Source: Micavibrio aeruginosavorus
GTDB taxonomy: Bacteria > Pseudomonadota > Alphaproteobacteria > Micavibrionales > Micavibrionaceae
Assembly: GCA_016432265.1 (NCBI GenBank)
Contig: CP066681.1
Coordinates: 1,948,342 to 2,012,341 of the forward strand
Length of the DNA: 64,000 bases
Reading direction: 5' to 3'
Position 1 is the first letter of the stretch. Every line of letters begins with the position of its first letter. Below are positions 34,715 to 45,192 of this stretch, in pieces. The translations under genes were made by a program, and so were the position numbers. Below the pieces are notes generated by a model. That model made no database searches. It was not told where the DNA came from and was given only the letters and a program-made list of their open reading frames with translations.

Positions 34715-34732
34715 CTGTAGTCATGACTACAG
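34715..34732. promoter_or_regulatory. Perfect 18-bp palindrome across the start codon
   Basis: CTGTAGTCATGACTACAG is fully self-complementary, and its centre is the ATG of the PBP-like gene (34723). It could be an operator or an mRNA hairpin hiding the start codon. Chance cannot be ruled out. Confidence 0.4.
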
Positions 34733-37700
34733 ACAAGAAGGGTTCTAGCGTAGACTTAGAACAAGATGTAAGCGTGAGCGCGAACTCAAAGAAAAATGCT
34801 TCATGGTATTCCAGACATAAGAAAACACTTCACAAGGCGTTGGCGGGCACGTTGCTGATCGGCGCGCCTCTGGTTTTCGAAGGGTGGCGTTCGCCCCTGC
34901 AATCATGGTATTTCAACGGCGTTGCCTCCGGCCGGTTCAATACGCAGAAAATCGACGATCCTAAACAGTTCCCTCCAGCGCGCGGGCCCTTGGATGTTCG
35001 CCGCGGTTACGCTCATTTTCAGGAATATGACAGGAACCTGACCGAAAAAGGGAAATGGGCTCTTACATATGCGGCCCCCTGGCATGACCGCAATATTCTG
35101 GGGTTGCAGCTCAACCTGATGGATGTTGAAAAGCCACAAGCGGGAGCGCTGATTAAAGACGACACGGGGCAAACGCTCTATGAAGCCAGATTCCCCCGCA
35201 ACATATACAAAAGCTTTGACGATATTCCCCCCAGCTTGGTCAAGGCCCTGCTTTTCGTAGAGAACGCCGAGCTTCTGGACAAACATCCGGAACGCCAGAA
35301 TCCGGCTGTGGAATGGGACAGATTCACCTATGCCTCTATGATGCAAGTGCTGAAAGCTGTAGGCCTCAAAGGCGATTACCCCGGCGCTTCCACCGCTGCG
35401 GTACAAAAAGAGAAATATAAATATTCTGAAGGCGGATTTACCGGCAGCGGACTGAGCGGAATATTCGAAAAATTCCAGCAAATGGCCAGCGCCACAACAC
35501 GCGCCTACCTAAAAGACGTTAATACGGTGCAAGGCCGCCGTGAGATCGCTCTTGATTATATCAACTCTTTGCCGCTTTCCTCCTATCCCAAACAAGGCGA
35601 CGCCGAGGGTTTCGGCGATGGCATGATGCTGTGGTTCGGCCGAGATTTCAGCGATCTTAACCGCCTGCTGCATAAGCCCGAAGACCAGATGTCAGCGGAG
35701 GAAATGGCTGAAGCCGGGCAAGCTTTCCGTGAGGCTTTCTATCTCGCCCTCTCCATTAAAAAGCCATCAGATTACCTCCTGCGCGACAAAGGACGGGCTG
35801 AATTGAATGCGCGCGTGGATAAGTTACTCCCTTATCTTGCCGATATGGGCGTAATTTCAGCAAAACTGAGCGCTGCGGCCTTGAAGGCGCAACTTGAATT
35901 CACAAAACCAGAGGAAACCAAGCAACGCCTGACCATTCCGCACAACAAAACCGTCAACTCCTTAAGAACAGAGCTTATGAACGCAATTGGGGCTCAGTGC
36001 GGCTTATATTGCCTCGACAGGCTGGACGCAACGGCCATTACCACCGTCAACAAAAAAGCTTCAGACGCCGTAACAGATTTTCTGCAAGGACTGCAACATC
36101 CAGAGATGGCTAAGAAAGCCGGCCTGATCGGTTACCAACTGCTGCGTGAAGACGGGCTGCAAGATATCGTCTATTCTGTAACGCTCTACGAAGCTGGTAA
36201 AGACGCCAATTATCTGCGTATCCAAACCGATACATACCAAGGCGCTTTGAACCTGAACGAAGGATCGAAGCTGCAACTGGGCTCCACAGCCAAGCTGCGT
36301 ACTCTGGTTTCGTATCTGGAAAGCGTCGCCTATCTTCATGAAAAATTTGCCGACAAGAGCGTCGATGATCTGCGTTCTTTGACGGATCAGTATACAGACA
36401 AATTAAGCGCATGGGCGATCAGCTATCTGATAGGGCAAAAAACCCTGCCCGAGGGCGGGAATTCAGGTCTGCGCCCCATGCTGGATGCCTCAATGGAACG
36501 GACATATTCGGCCAACCCGGGAGAGACGTTCTTTACCGGTGGCGGCATCCACCGCTTTAACAATTTCAAGAGCGAAGAGAACGGCCGTGTGCCGACAGTC
36601 AGGGAATCCATTCAAAATTCACACAACCTGCCTTTCGTTCGCATCATGCGTGACGTAGTGAGCTTCACTATGGCGCATAAAATGAACGTGCCCGATGATA
36701 TCTATACGAACACTGAAAGCCCTGAACGCGCAAAATACCTTCGCCAATTCATCAACAACGAAGGTGAAAAATTCCTTTTCCGCGCATGGGAGGAGCAAAC
36801 CGGCAAGGATAGCGATCAACTCTTTGATATACTGGTCGACAAGAATAAGAATAGATCACCCAAGCAAATGGCGGTTATATTCCGTCTTATTTATCCCGAA
36901 GCCCCAGTGGAAGCCATGGCTGCGAAGATTCATGACGCCACTTACCGCCAAACCGTGCCTCAGGCTCCCGGACAAAGCGACGATGAATACAAAGCCCAAA
37001 AAGCGGCCCACGTAACAGGCAAGATGGCCGATGAAAGATCAATGAAGGCCTTTAAGGGCATGTATGAGATGTATGCTCCGGGAAAATTCAATCTGAACGA
37101 TCTGGGTTACCTGACCAAAATACATCCCTTGGCTATCTGGATGGCACAGCAAAATTTGAGCAGCACCCCACTCTCTTGGTCGCAAACTGCGGAATCAGCA
37201 AAAAAACTCGACGATCGCGGTCAAAGCGTAATGACTGAGGTTTACTCATGGCTGCTGAAGCCAAGCAAAGTTGAAGCGCAAAACAAACGTATTCGCATCG
37301 TTCTGGAGGAGGTCGCATTCAGTCATCTGCACAAAACATGGCAGAAAAACGGATTTTCCTTCGATAAGATGGTGCCCTCACTCGGGTCTGCCCTAGGCGA
37401 CTCTGGCGATACCCCCGCAGCCCTTGCTGAATTTTCTGGAATTATCGTCAATGGCGGCATCCGCAAGCCAAGCATCCGCTTTAGCAACCTGACTCTGGCT
37501 CCGGATACAAACGAACGCCGCCGGGAATACGCAAGAGTTGCAGGGCCTTCCCGTCGCGTTATGCCTCAGGAAGTGGCTGACGTAGCCCTTGAAGCCATGC
37601 AAGGCGTCGTGCAAAAAGGTACAGCCCGCCGCATCGGCACCCTCACGCTTGACGATGGCCGTGTTCTGAATATAGGCGGGAAGACAGGAACAGGCGACAA

Positions 37701-38145
37701 CCGCGACAAGGTTTTCGCCAAAGGGGGAGGCCTGCGCTCATCCGATGTAAAGAACAGGACAGCCACATTTGTATTTGAAATCGATGACCCTGTCTCAGGA
37801 AAGAGATTCTTCGGAACCATTCTGGCATATGTCGAAGGCCCCGCCGCCGCCAGGCACAAATTCACCAGCGCCGTTCCCACGCAAATCAAAAAGAACTTCC
37901 TGCAGATTCTAAGACCTTATCTGAATGAGGTCTGCGGCGCTACGCCTGCTCCTGTGGCATCGATCCAGAACATCCAAAAGCCTCAGACGCCCCCCACATC
38001 CGGAGAAACATTGCGCTTCCGATTCAATCCAGCCCCGATTCCAGAATTGAGTTGGTTGCCAGAAAGCAATATAACACCCGGTGGAGAAACCCTTAACGAT
38101 TGGAGCATGATCGTAAAGAAGAGCCCCTTGCCAAAACCTCAATAA
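34723..38145 (+). CDS. Very large, divergent class A PBP-like transglycosylase/transpeptidase
   Basis: A protein of 1140 residues. After an N-terminal hydrophobic segment (KALAGTLLIGAPLVF) comes a GT51-like region (IPPSLVKALLFVENAELLDKH, with the catalytic-type Glu, and YPGASTAAVQKEK in place of GASTITQQ). A penicillin-binding domain follows, with SxxK as GSTAK (Ser521), SxN as SHN (633-635) and KTG as GGKTGTGDN (Lys987). The spacing between motifs is far larger than in PBP1a/1b. ATG 34723 has a GGGAGG site; the longer frame from 34624 would add a lipobox-like ITSVHISAC. It may make or modify peptidoglycan, but its activity should be regarded as unproven. Confidence 0.75.
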   Translation: MTTDKKGSSVDLEQDVSVSANSKKNASWYSRHKKTLHKALAGTLLIGAPLVFEGWRSPLQSWYFNGVASGRFNTQKIDDPKQFPPARGPLDVRRGYAHFQEYDRNLTEKGKWALTYAAPWHDRNILGLQLNLMDVEKPQAGALIKDDTGQTLYEARFPRNIYKSFDDIPPSLVKALLFVENAELLDKHPERQNPAVEWDRFTYASMMQVLKAVGLKGDYPGASTAAVQKEKYKYSEGGFTGSGLSGIFEKFQQMASATTRAYLKDVNTVQGRREIALDYINSLPLSSYPKQGDAEGFGDGMMLWFGRDFSDLNRLLHKPEDQMSAEEMAEAGQAFREAFYLALSIKKPSDYLLRDKGRAELNARVDKLLPYLADMGVISAKLSAAALKAQLEFTKPEETKQRLTIPHNKTVNSLRTELMNAIGAQCGLYCLDRLDATAITTVNKKASDAVTDFLQGLQHPEMAKKAGLIGYQLLREDGLQDIVYSVTLYEAGKDANYLRIQTDTYQGALNLNEGSKLQLGSTAKLRTLVSYLESVAYLHEKFADKSVDDLRSLTDQYTDKLSAWAISYLIGQKTLPEGGNSGLRPMLDASMERTYSANPGETFFTGGGIHRFNNFKSEENGRVPTVRESIQNSHNLPFVRIMRDVVSFTMAHKMNVPDDIYTNTESPERAKYLRQFINNEGEKFLFRAWEEQTGKDSDQLFDILVDKNKNRSPKQMAVIFRLIYPEAPVEAMAAKIHDATYRQTVPQAPGQSDDEYKAQKAAHVTGKMADERSMKAFKGMYEMYAPGKFNLNDLGYLTKIHPLAIWMAQQNLSSTPLSWSQTAESAKKLDDRGQSVMTEVYSWLLKPSKVEAQNKRIRIVLEEVAFSHLHKTWQKNGFSFDKMVPSLGSALGDSGDTPAALAEFSGIIVNGGIRKPSIRFSNLTLAPDTNERRREYARVAGPSRRVMPQEVADVALEAMQGVVQKGTARRIGTLTLDDGRVLNIGGKTGTGDNRDKVFAKGGGLRSSDVKNRTATFVFEIDDPVSGKRFFGTILAYVEGPAAARHKFTSAVPTQIKKNFLQILRPYLNEVCGATPAPVASIQNIQKPQTPPTSGETLRFRFNPAPIPELSWLPESNITPGGETLNDWSMIVKKSPLPKPQ

Positions 38146-38156
38146 ACAACCAAGCT

Positions 38157-41100
38157 TTACTCTTTCATTTTTTCCAATTCGACGATAACCCTCTTCAAAT
38201 TGGCTTCAAGATCTTGCAGAATCTGGCCTGCGCCGTCCCCTGCATTATTAAGACAAACCGATTCAATTTGGGTAGCTTTCCTCTCTACCATCATGGCGCC
38301 GATTTGCCCGCTGATAGATTTTAAGGCATGCGCCGATGCGGCTATAGTTCCAAAATCATTACTAGCCAGAGCCTTGCGCATATCACCAACCAGTTGAGTG
38401 GAATTTGTAACAAAAAGTCCAATAACCCTTGAGAAAGAATCCTCCCCTAGCGATTTGATAGCATCAAGCCTGGCAAAATTGATAATTTTGGCTATTGATG
38501 GCTCTCCCGCGCTTTCTCCTCGAACGGTAGCTGCAGATACTCTCCTCAGGCATTTCATCAGCTTGGCCTCAAGTTCATCTATAAGGAAAGGCTTCGAAAG
38601 GTAATCATCCATTCCCGCAGCAAGGCATCGACTCTCATCTTCCTTCAGGGCATTGGCCGTAAGAGCAACTATCCTGATGTTACGAAAAGACGGATCACTT
38701 GATTCACGAATTTTCCTTGTAACCTCAAACCCATCCATAACCGGCATCTGACAATCCATAAAAACAACATCGTATTTTTTCTTTGACAGCATATCCAGAA
38801 CATCGCGCCCGTTTGCTGCCACGCTAACGTTCACGCCAAACGCTCTCATCATGGCGGCGAAAACTTCCTGATTCACAGTATTATCTTCTGCGAGAAGAAC
38901 ATTCATCCCTTTCAGATCGGGTCGCTCTCTACGAACCGATAATGAGACATCTTCGCTAACCGTGAAATGTGTAACCATATCGCGTTCGGAGGGGGGCATT
39001 TTTTCAAGATAACGTAACATGTTGAAGAATGCGCGCATATGCAAAGGCCTTAACAAGGCCGCGCCTATTCCGATTTGGCGCAGTTCACCCAGGTTCTGAT
39101 ACATCAGATGGTCGCCCATGAGCACAATTGAACTGCGATCCACTACGCCGCTTTCAATCAGGCGGGATGCCAAGCTCGCTCCTTGAATACCAGGCAGGTA
39201 ACAATCAATAAAAACATAATCATAGGCCAGATCTTTCTTCTTGGCCTGCCCCAGAGCGAACTCGGCGTTACTGCTGCCAAGAGACATATCAACATAATGG
39301 CCGGAATATTCAAGAAGATCAGCCAGTACTTTTGCCTGAACAGGATTATCATCTATGATGAACGATCTTCTTCGCAAAGAGGAAAATTCCCCTTTCGGCA
39401 CAAAATCGTTACTAACATCACTATTCAATTTAAAATGCAAATCGCAGTAAAAAGATGATCCGCGCCCAATCATGCTTTCAACACGAACATCACCACCCAT
39501 AGCACGCGCAAGTCTACGGGCAATAGCCAAGCCCAGTCCCGTTCCCCCGAACTGGCGCGCAACAGAAACATCGCCCTGCTCAAATTTTTCAAATACCTTT
39601 TCCAAACGCTCCGGCGCGATCCCCACGCCTGTATCATGCACGGCAATATGAACGACCACATTATCGTTGTCATCGCAACTCGATGACACATCCAGAAGAA
39701 CATGACCCTTGCTGGTAAATTTTGCCGCATTACCGCATAAATTCATCAAAATTTGCCTTACACGCAGAGGGTCGCCGATCATATGCATCGGCTGATCGGG
39801 ACGCATACGCAGTATAAAATCAACTTGACTGCCATCCAGTTTCAGAGAAACCGTATGAGAAACGTCCTCGCATATAACCCCTAAATCGAAGGCGACACGC
39901 TCAAGATCAAAATGCCCAGACTCAATCTTCGAAATATCAAGAATATCATTGATCATATGCAAAAGGCTGGTTGCCGATGTTTGTACATGCTCAATATAAT
40001 AGCGCTGCTGAGGGTTTAGATCCGTATCAAGAACCAACTGCACCATACCCATGATTCCATTCATAGGCGTTCTTATTTCATGACTCATGCTGGCAAGAAA
40101 CTCGCTCTTGGCGTTGTTGGCCTGCAGCGCCTCCGATTTAGCTTCTTCCAGGTATGTGATGTCGCTCTGGGCGCCTACAACACGGATAACCTTGCCTTGA
40201 CCGTTTCTAACGGCCTTGGCACGCGAAAGAACATACATCAACCGGCCACTTTTATGAAAGAATCTATAAACTCCCGAAAAATCCTCCTCTTTCCCAAGAT
40301 AATAGGAGTTCATATTTTTTACCCATACCTCATGATCATCGGGATGAATAAGACTCGCGGCCCCCTCCAATGTGTTTTGAATCTCATCGTCCTCATAACC
40401 AAACATAGCCTTCCAGCGCGGCGACAGCCATAAACTCTTGTGCTCCTGATCCCATTCCCAAATGCCATCTTGCGTAGCAGATAAGGCAACCTCAAGCAGC
40501 TCCCTCTGTCTTTTCCACTCTGAAATATCCTCAATCACCCCAAGGTAACCGATATCTTGCCCCTTATCGTCTTTTAGCGCTGTTAGTGACAACTTCACAG
40601 GAAATGTGCTGCCATCCTTTCTTATAAAAGTCCATTCTCGCGATTCAGATCCTCGCAAAGCCAAGTTGGCAATAAAGACATCAAATCCAGGCTCGATTTT
40701 CCTTCCTAAAGATAAGGAAAGCTCCGCAGCACGCTGCCTCATTTCCTCTTTATCATGCCAAAGTGCCAATGTATGCCGGCCAATTACCTCTTGCGCCTGG
40801 TAGCCCAGCATCTCTTCTGCCTTGCGATTAAAAAGAACGATCTGACCTTTTACATCCGCTGCAATAACCAAATAAGATGTGCTGGCCAGAATCGCCCGAC
40901 TCAACCCTTCCGATTGAATAATCTTATCCAGAAGTTGCCGCTCCCTGATCTCGGCTTCCTTACGCTCGGTGATAACTTCGGTAAACATGACAATGCCACC
41001 TATTTTATCTTCAGATAGCATCCATGGGTGAATTGCCCACTTTACCCATTCCCCCCGTCCATTGGCACGAATCCAATGATCTTCCTCTCTTGAAATAATC

Positions 41101-42947
41101 TCACCGCGCAAAGCGCGCTGGTGAATATCTAACCATTCAGGCATGTTGAGAATTTCCGGAAAGATTTCGTAATGAGACTTCCCTACAACATCAACTCCCG
41201 AAAGGTTATAGTCCAGAAGCCACCGGTTACTGGCCTGGATGTAACACATATTATTATCAAACATCGCCACTGCGGCGGGGGTATTCTGGATCAGCAATCG
41301 CAGCCTTTTCTCATTCATCTGTATTTCCCGGGTTTGATTCTCCACAGTACGGGAAATGATCTCTGTTCTCTGCGTCACCATAAAAAGGAAGATGGCGAAC
41401 AAAAGGGTGAACGTCAGGCCCGACACCAGGATAAGTGTCGGCATATAAGTCTGGACTGATTTTTCAAAATCCGCAGTTCCATACCAGACGATAGTCCATT
41501 TCTGCTGCATAAGATTGAGCGTTTTCTGACTCTTGAATCTATGCGCCTCTCCATAAACCCCTTTGGTATGCCTATAACTCGAAAATATCAGGTTTTGCTG
41601 ATTAATCTCTGTACCGTCATATATGTCAACATCCAGCATATTCCAGCTATGACGAACGAGATCTTCCATAAATTTTTCACCGATAAACGGTGCATAAATC
41701 AAACCGATAAAAGCTCTCCGCCGCTGCTCAACCGTATCGAGTTTTCGATCAACCTTATAAATTGGTTCATATATCAAGAACCCAGGTCGTTTTCTCTCGT
41801 CTTGTACCAGATTTATTATTCTTGTCAGCGTGGTCTGCCCGGTATCCCTTGCCAAAGTGGCTGCTTCATAGCGAGCTTTCTCATAAGATACATCAAGACC
41901 CAGAGCCGCGCCGTTCTTGGATGAAGGCTCAATAAAGGTAATAACAAAGATGTCGCGGCCAGTTGATTCAGGATGAATATAGAACTCAGGTTGCTTATCA
42001 TCCCTAATTCGTTCCAGAAACCTTTCTTTATCCTTCTCTTTGACGAAACTAATAAAACCAAGACCGTTCATGCCCGTAAGCAAGTTCTCCTGCATTATTG
42101 TTTCAACAAACTGGCGCCACTCGTCATATTCTACCTGCTGTGACCCCTTGTAAAACCCGGCACCCGACTTGAGAGTCGTCCGGTATGACTGCATCCTGTA
42201 GGTAATGGCTAGCTCATTCTCTTGCGTCAAAGACTTGAAAGTCGCTTGATTTTTGGCGTTTGCATATTCGTGGGCCATTTTCCATGCATAGAACGACAGC
42301 CCTAAAGGCATGATCAGCGCAAACATGGCAATAGCCGGCAGAGACTTGAGATGACTGCCACGCCAGATAATACGCTCCTTCCCGTAAGGGGCCATCATAA
42401 CCAGCGGCATAAAGACAAGGATGCCCAGAATATCCCCAGCATACCATGTGGCCCAAGTATTCATAAAATCAACCGCTGCTATACGGCCCGTATAAAACAG
42501 GGTCGTGCTCCCGACTGTGGCAGAAACCAGACAAGATACGGGGCCAGCCAGAAGAAAGAGACGCAGTGTATCTTTAATAAAATCCAGCTTTAGCGGAACT
42601 CCGCAACATCTCTTGACGAGGGCATAGCCCGTTGCCGCTTGCAGCGATGATCCTGCCGCAATCAACATGGCAATTATGCTTTTCTGGATATCAACCCCTC
42701 CATCCAGAGTGATTCCACCAGAAACGGTAACATTCAGTATAAAAGATCCCAAGAATACGCCTAGCCATAGATAACGGCCGTGCATCACAAGCATTCCCAA
42801 GGCAATACCTGAAGGCGGCCATATAAAGGTGGCATAACCGGGTGGAAGAGCCAGAAACAGCCCCAGACGCCCCGTCAGGTAATAAAGAAATGCCAGAAAC
42901 AGGCTTAAAGCAATAATATGCACAGATTTTGTATACGAGGGGGACAT
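38157..42947 (-). CDS. Hybrid sensor histidine kinase (MASE1-CHASE-PAS-HisKA-HATPase-REC-REC-HPt)
   Basis: A 1596-residue membrane kinase. An N-terminal polytopic MASE1-type region ([19 protein letters not shown]) is followed by a periplasmic CHASE-like domain and a last membrane helix. PAS modules begin near [29 protein letters not shown] and [15 protein letters not shown]. The HisKA motif is [12 protein letters not shown] (His956) and the ATPase has [13 protein letters not shown]. Two receiver domains (Asp1248, Asp1398) and an HPt domain (AHALKS, His1540) complete the phosphorelay. The first receiver has LLRP where the conserved Lys-Pro should be. The output regulator is not adjacent. The stop lies 11 bases from the convergent PBP-like gene. 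Confidence 0.92.
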   Translation of the reverse strand: MSPSYTKSVHIIALSLFLAFLYYLTGRLGLFLALPPGYATFIWPPSGIALGMLVMHGRYLWLGVFLGSFILNVTVSGGITLDGGVDIQKSIIAMLIAAGSSLQAATGYALVKRCCGVPLKLDFIKDTLRLFLLAGPVSCLVSATVGSTTLFYTGRIAAVDFMNTWATWYAGDILGILVFMPLVMMAPYGKERIIWRGSHLKSLPAIAMFALIMPLGLSFYAWKMAHEYANAKNQATFKSLTQENELAITYRMQSYRTTLKSGAGFYKGSQQVEYDEWRQFVETIMQENLLTGMNGLGFISFVKEKDKERFLERIRDDKQPEFYIHPESTGRDIFVITFIEPSSKNGAALGLDVSYEKARYEAATLARDTGQTTLTRIINLVQDERKRPGFLIYEPIYKVDRKLDTVEQRRRAFIGLIYAPFIGEKFMEDLVRHSWNMLDVDIYDGTEINQQNLIFSSYRHTKGVYGEAHRFKSQKTLNLMQQKWTIVWYGTADFEKSVQTYMPTLILVSGLTFTLLFAIFLFMVTQRTEIISRTVENQTREIQMNEKRLRLLIQNTPAAVAMFDNNMCYIQASNRWLLDYNLSGVDVVGKSHYEIFPEILNMPEWLDIHQRALRGEIISREEDHWIRANGRGEWVKWAIHPWMLSEDKIGGIVMFTEVITERKEAEIRERQLLDKIIQSEGLSRAILASTSYLVIAADVKGQIVLFNRKAEEMLGYQAQEVIGRHTLALWHDKEEMRQRAAELSLSLGRKIEPGFDVFIANLALRGSESREWTFIRKDGSTFPVKLSLTALKDDKGQDIGYLGVIEDISEWKRQRELLEVALSATQDGIWEWDQEHKSLWLSPRWKAMFGYEDDEIQNTLEGAASLIHPDDHEVWVKNMNSYYLGKEEDFSGVYRFFHKSGRLMYVLSRAKAVRNGQGKVIRVVGAQSDITYLEEAKSEALQANNAKSEFLASMSHEIRTPMNGIMGMVQLVLDTDLNPQQRYYIEHVQTSATSLLHMINDILDISKIESGHFDLERVAFDLGVICEDVSHTVSLKLDGSQVDFILRMRPDQPMHMIGDPLRVRQILMNLCGNAAKFTSKGHVLLDVSSSCDDNDNVVVHIAVHDTGVGIAPERLEKVFEKFEQGDVSVARQFGGTGLGLAIARRLARAMGGDVRVESMIGRGSSFYCDLHFKLNSDVSNDFVPKGEFSSLRRRSFIIDDNPVQAKVLADLLEYSGHYVDMSLGSSNAEFALGQAKKKDLAYDYVFIDCYLPGIQGASLASRLIESGVVDRSSIVLMGDHLMYQNLGELRQIGIGAALLRPLHMRAFFNMLRYLEKMPPSERDMVTHFTVSEDVSLSVRRERPDLKGMNVLLAEDNTVNQEVFAAMMRAFGVNVSVAANGRDVLDMLSKKKYDVVFMDCQMPVMDGFEVTRKIRESSDPSFRNIRIVALTANALKEDESRCLAAGMDDYLSKPFLIDELEAKLMKCLRRVSAATVRGESAGEPSIAKIINFARLDAIKSLGEDSFSRVIGLFVTNSTQLVGDMRKALASNDFGTIAASAHALKSISGQIGAMMVERKATQIESVCLNNAGDGAGQILQDLEANLKRVIVELEKMKE

Positions 42948-43062
42948 ATGAACATATTTCCGACTAAAGAATTATCTGACATTTGCATCTGTTATTATAA
43001 GGAGAACAATTGCTTGCCCCATTTTACCAGAAGATAAAATATCACATACCAACCTTTAGCAA

Positions 43063-45192
43063 TTATTTAACCTCGAATTCCGCGCTCAACACATACGGCT
43101 TGGCGTGGTTGGCCTTATGAATATAGGCCTCCAGTTTGAACAGGCCTCTTTCAACCGCCCACAGATAGGTAGGCTCTCCCTCTTTTTCTGCAAGAAAACG
43201 ACCATTCAATACCCATTTGATCGTATCCCTACTATCTATACCCGCAACTTCAAATCTGAAATTCTGATAATCAGCAGGTATCCTGGGATCACGCGCCATT
43301 TGTAAGCCCTGTGTAGGCCTAACCAGCTCAGGAGTATAATTGCGAGCATTATGGTTAATATTGATTCGATCAGGTAAAACCCACTCAGTCCTCAAGAGGC
43401 ATTCCGGTTGCGGTCTGTGGCAAACATCTGCCTGAATCAAAAGCGGACTCATATACAAGCGTTTGGTATCTCGTTCGGCGTTCAACTCGGTAAAAATGGA
43501 TCTTAGCGCCAATGCGGGGCCTGTTGCCCCGGTCACCCCATCCATCGGTTTGTGGTCAAGATTCCCTATCCATATCCCCACCACGTAACGGTCATTATAA
43601 CCAACAGCCCACGCGTCACGATAATCTGTCGAAGTGCCCGTTTTGACAGCCGTCTGCTGCGGCAGGTTGAGAACGCTCCCCTGTCCGAATTCAAGACGGC
43701 GCGCCCACGGATCAGAAAGAATATCGCCTATCAACGATGCGCTCTCAGGTGAGAATATCTGCCTTCCTGATCGAGGGCCGTAATCTTCAATTAACACCTT
43801 CAGCGGCGACCATACGCCCCGGTTGGCCAAAGCCGCATAAGCCTGCACCAACTCAAAAAGGGTAACTTCTCCGTTCCCAAGGGCCAATCCTTCATCATAG
43901 AAATCAGACGGTTGGCTAAGACTCTGAAACCGCATAGCCTGCAAGACAGTCAGATAATCGGGCACGCCAACATGGCGAATAGTCAATAAAGCCGGTATGT
44001 TCAGAGAGTTCCCCAAGGATTCACGCAAGCTTATAGGCCCATAGTGACTGCGGCTATAATTGCGGAAACGATGAAGGCCGTTGCCAATAGCTTCACTTAG
44101 AGGGCTGTCATCGAGAATCGTCGCTGCGCTCCACCCTTTATCCAAAGCACGTGCATACAAAAAAGGTTTGAGCGATGACCCCGGTTGCCTTGGAACCAGA
44201 ACCGCATCAATATCGGAAGCCTCGGCCAGAGAATCTTTTGCTCCGGCCACCACCCATGCAAGGATTTCTCCCGTTGTATGATCGACAACCAGCGCGGCCG
44301 CATTCCTTGCATTCCTGGCCGACAAGGCATGCAACCGTCGATCCAGTATATTCTGGACTTCCGTTTGCAAAGACGCGGACAAAGTCGTTCTGACCTGCCC
44401 CCGCAGTACGTTAGGCTGCTGCCTTGCGTAGCGGGCAAAATGCCGCGCTTCCGGCATCATACCTGCCGCGCCGATACGTATATCCTGAGACATTATGCGC
44501 AATAGCTGTTCGCCGGACGATATTTGCCGCGCCAGTCTATCAATCATCTTCGCTGTTCGTTCCGGATAACGATACAAATCGAACGCAGATGGCGCGCGCA
44601 CCAGAACGACGAGGGCCAGCATTTCCCGTTCCGTTAAAGTCGTCACATGGCGGCCAAAATAAAAGCGCGCGGCCTGTGCAATTCCCCGGCGGTTCGCCGC
44701 ATAAGGCAGTTGGTTAAGGTAGAATTCCAGAATTTGTGTTTTGGAATATTTCTTTTCAAGCTGAGAGGCTTCAAAACCTTCTATATATTTTGACCATAAG
44801 GTACGAGGCCTCGGATGAATCATCCTGACGACCTGCTCCGTGATCGTGCTTGCTCCCCTCACAGTTCTGCGGTATCGGACATTCTGCCATAATGCCCCGG
44901 CCCGCGCCTGCCAATCCACGCCCCTATGCTCATAAAACCGCCTGTCTTCCGACCGGATAAATGCCTGCCTCAGGAAGTCGGGGATTTCATACAAAGGCAA
45001 TAATTCATGAGCATTCCATCTGTCATCATACGAATATGTCAGAGGCACGCCGTTACGATCCAGAATTTGCCCCTGAACCGCTCCGCTATATGCATCCAAT
45101 GACACTGGGCGAATGCTGACTATCGTTGCGGCGATCAGGCCCAAAATCGCAAACAACGCAAAACCGGCAAGAAATGTAAAGACCCTTCTCAA
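43063..45192 (-). CDS. pbpC: Penicillin-binding protein 1C (PbpC)
   Basis: A 709-residue bifunctional peptidoglycan synthase. It has an N-terminal anchor (FLAGFALFAILGLIAATIV) and a GT51 domain with SEDRRFYEHRG (Glu82) and RGASTITEQ. The transpeptidase has PGSSLKPF (Ser339), SLN (396-398) and KTGT (517-520). A C-terminal BiPBP domain follows (WVLNGRFLAEKEGEPTYLW). All catalytic motifs look intact. It overlaps the alpha-2-macroglobulin gene by four bases (ATGA), the common yfhM-pbpC arrangement in which the macroglobulin may guard the periplasm when the wall is damaged. Confidence 0.95.
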   Translation of the reverse strand: MRRVFTFLAGFALFAILGLIAATIVSIRPVSLDAYSGAVQGQILDRNGVPLTYSYDDRWNAHELLPLYEIPDFLRQAFIRSEDRRFYEHRGVDWQARAGALWQNVRYRRTVRGASTITEQVVRMIHPRPRTLWSKYIEGFEASQLEKKYSKTQILEFYLNQLPYAANRRGIAQAARFYFGRHVTTLTEREMLALVVLVRAPSAFDLYRYPERTAKMIDRLARQISSGEQLLRIMSQDIRIGAAGMMPEARHFARYARQQPNVLRGQVRTTLSASLQTEVQNILDRRLHALSARNARNAAALVVDHTTGEILAWVVAGAKDSLAEASDIDAVLVPRQPGSSLKPFLYARALDKGWSAATILDDSPLSEAIGNGLHRFRNYSRSHYGPISLRESLGNSLNIPALLTIRHVGVPDYLTVLQAMRFQSLSQPSDFYDEGLALGNGEVTLFELVQAYAALANRGVWSPLKVLIEDYGPRSGRQIFSPESASLIGDILSDPWARRLEFGQGSVLNLPQQTAVKTGTSTDYRDAWAVGYNDRYVVGIWIGNLDHKPMDGVTGATGPALALRSIFTELNAERDTKRLYMSPLLIQADVCHRPQPECLLRTEWVLPDRININHNARNYTPELVRPTQGLQMARDPRIPADYQNFRFEVAGIDSRDTIKWVLNGRFLAEKEGEPTYLWAVERGLFKLEAYIHKANHAKPYVLSAEFEVK

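Noticed and set aside
34624-34722. N-terminal extension of the PBP-like protein with a lipobox-like ITSVHISAC
   Set aside because: This stretch is AT-rich, contains a promoter-like -35/-10 pair and lacks a good ribosome-binding site, while ATG 34723 has GGGAGG.
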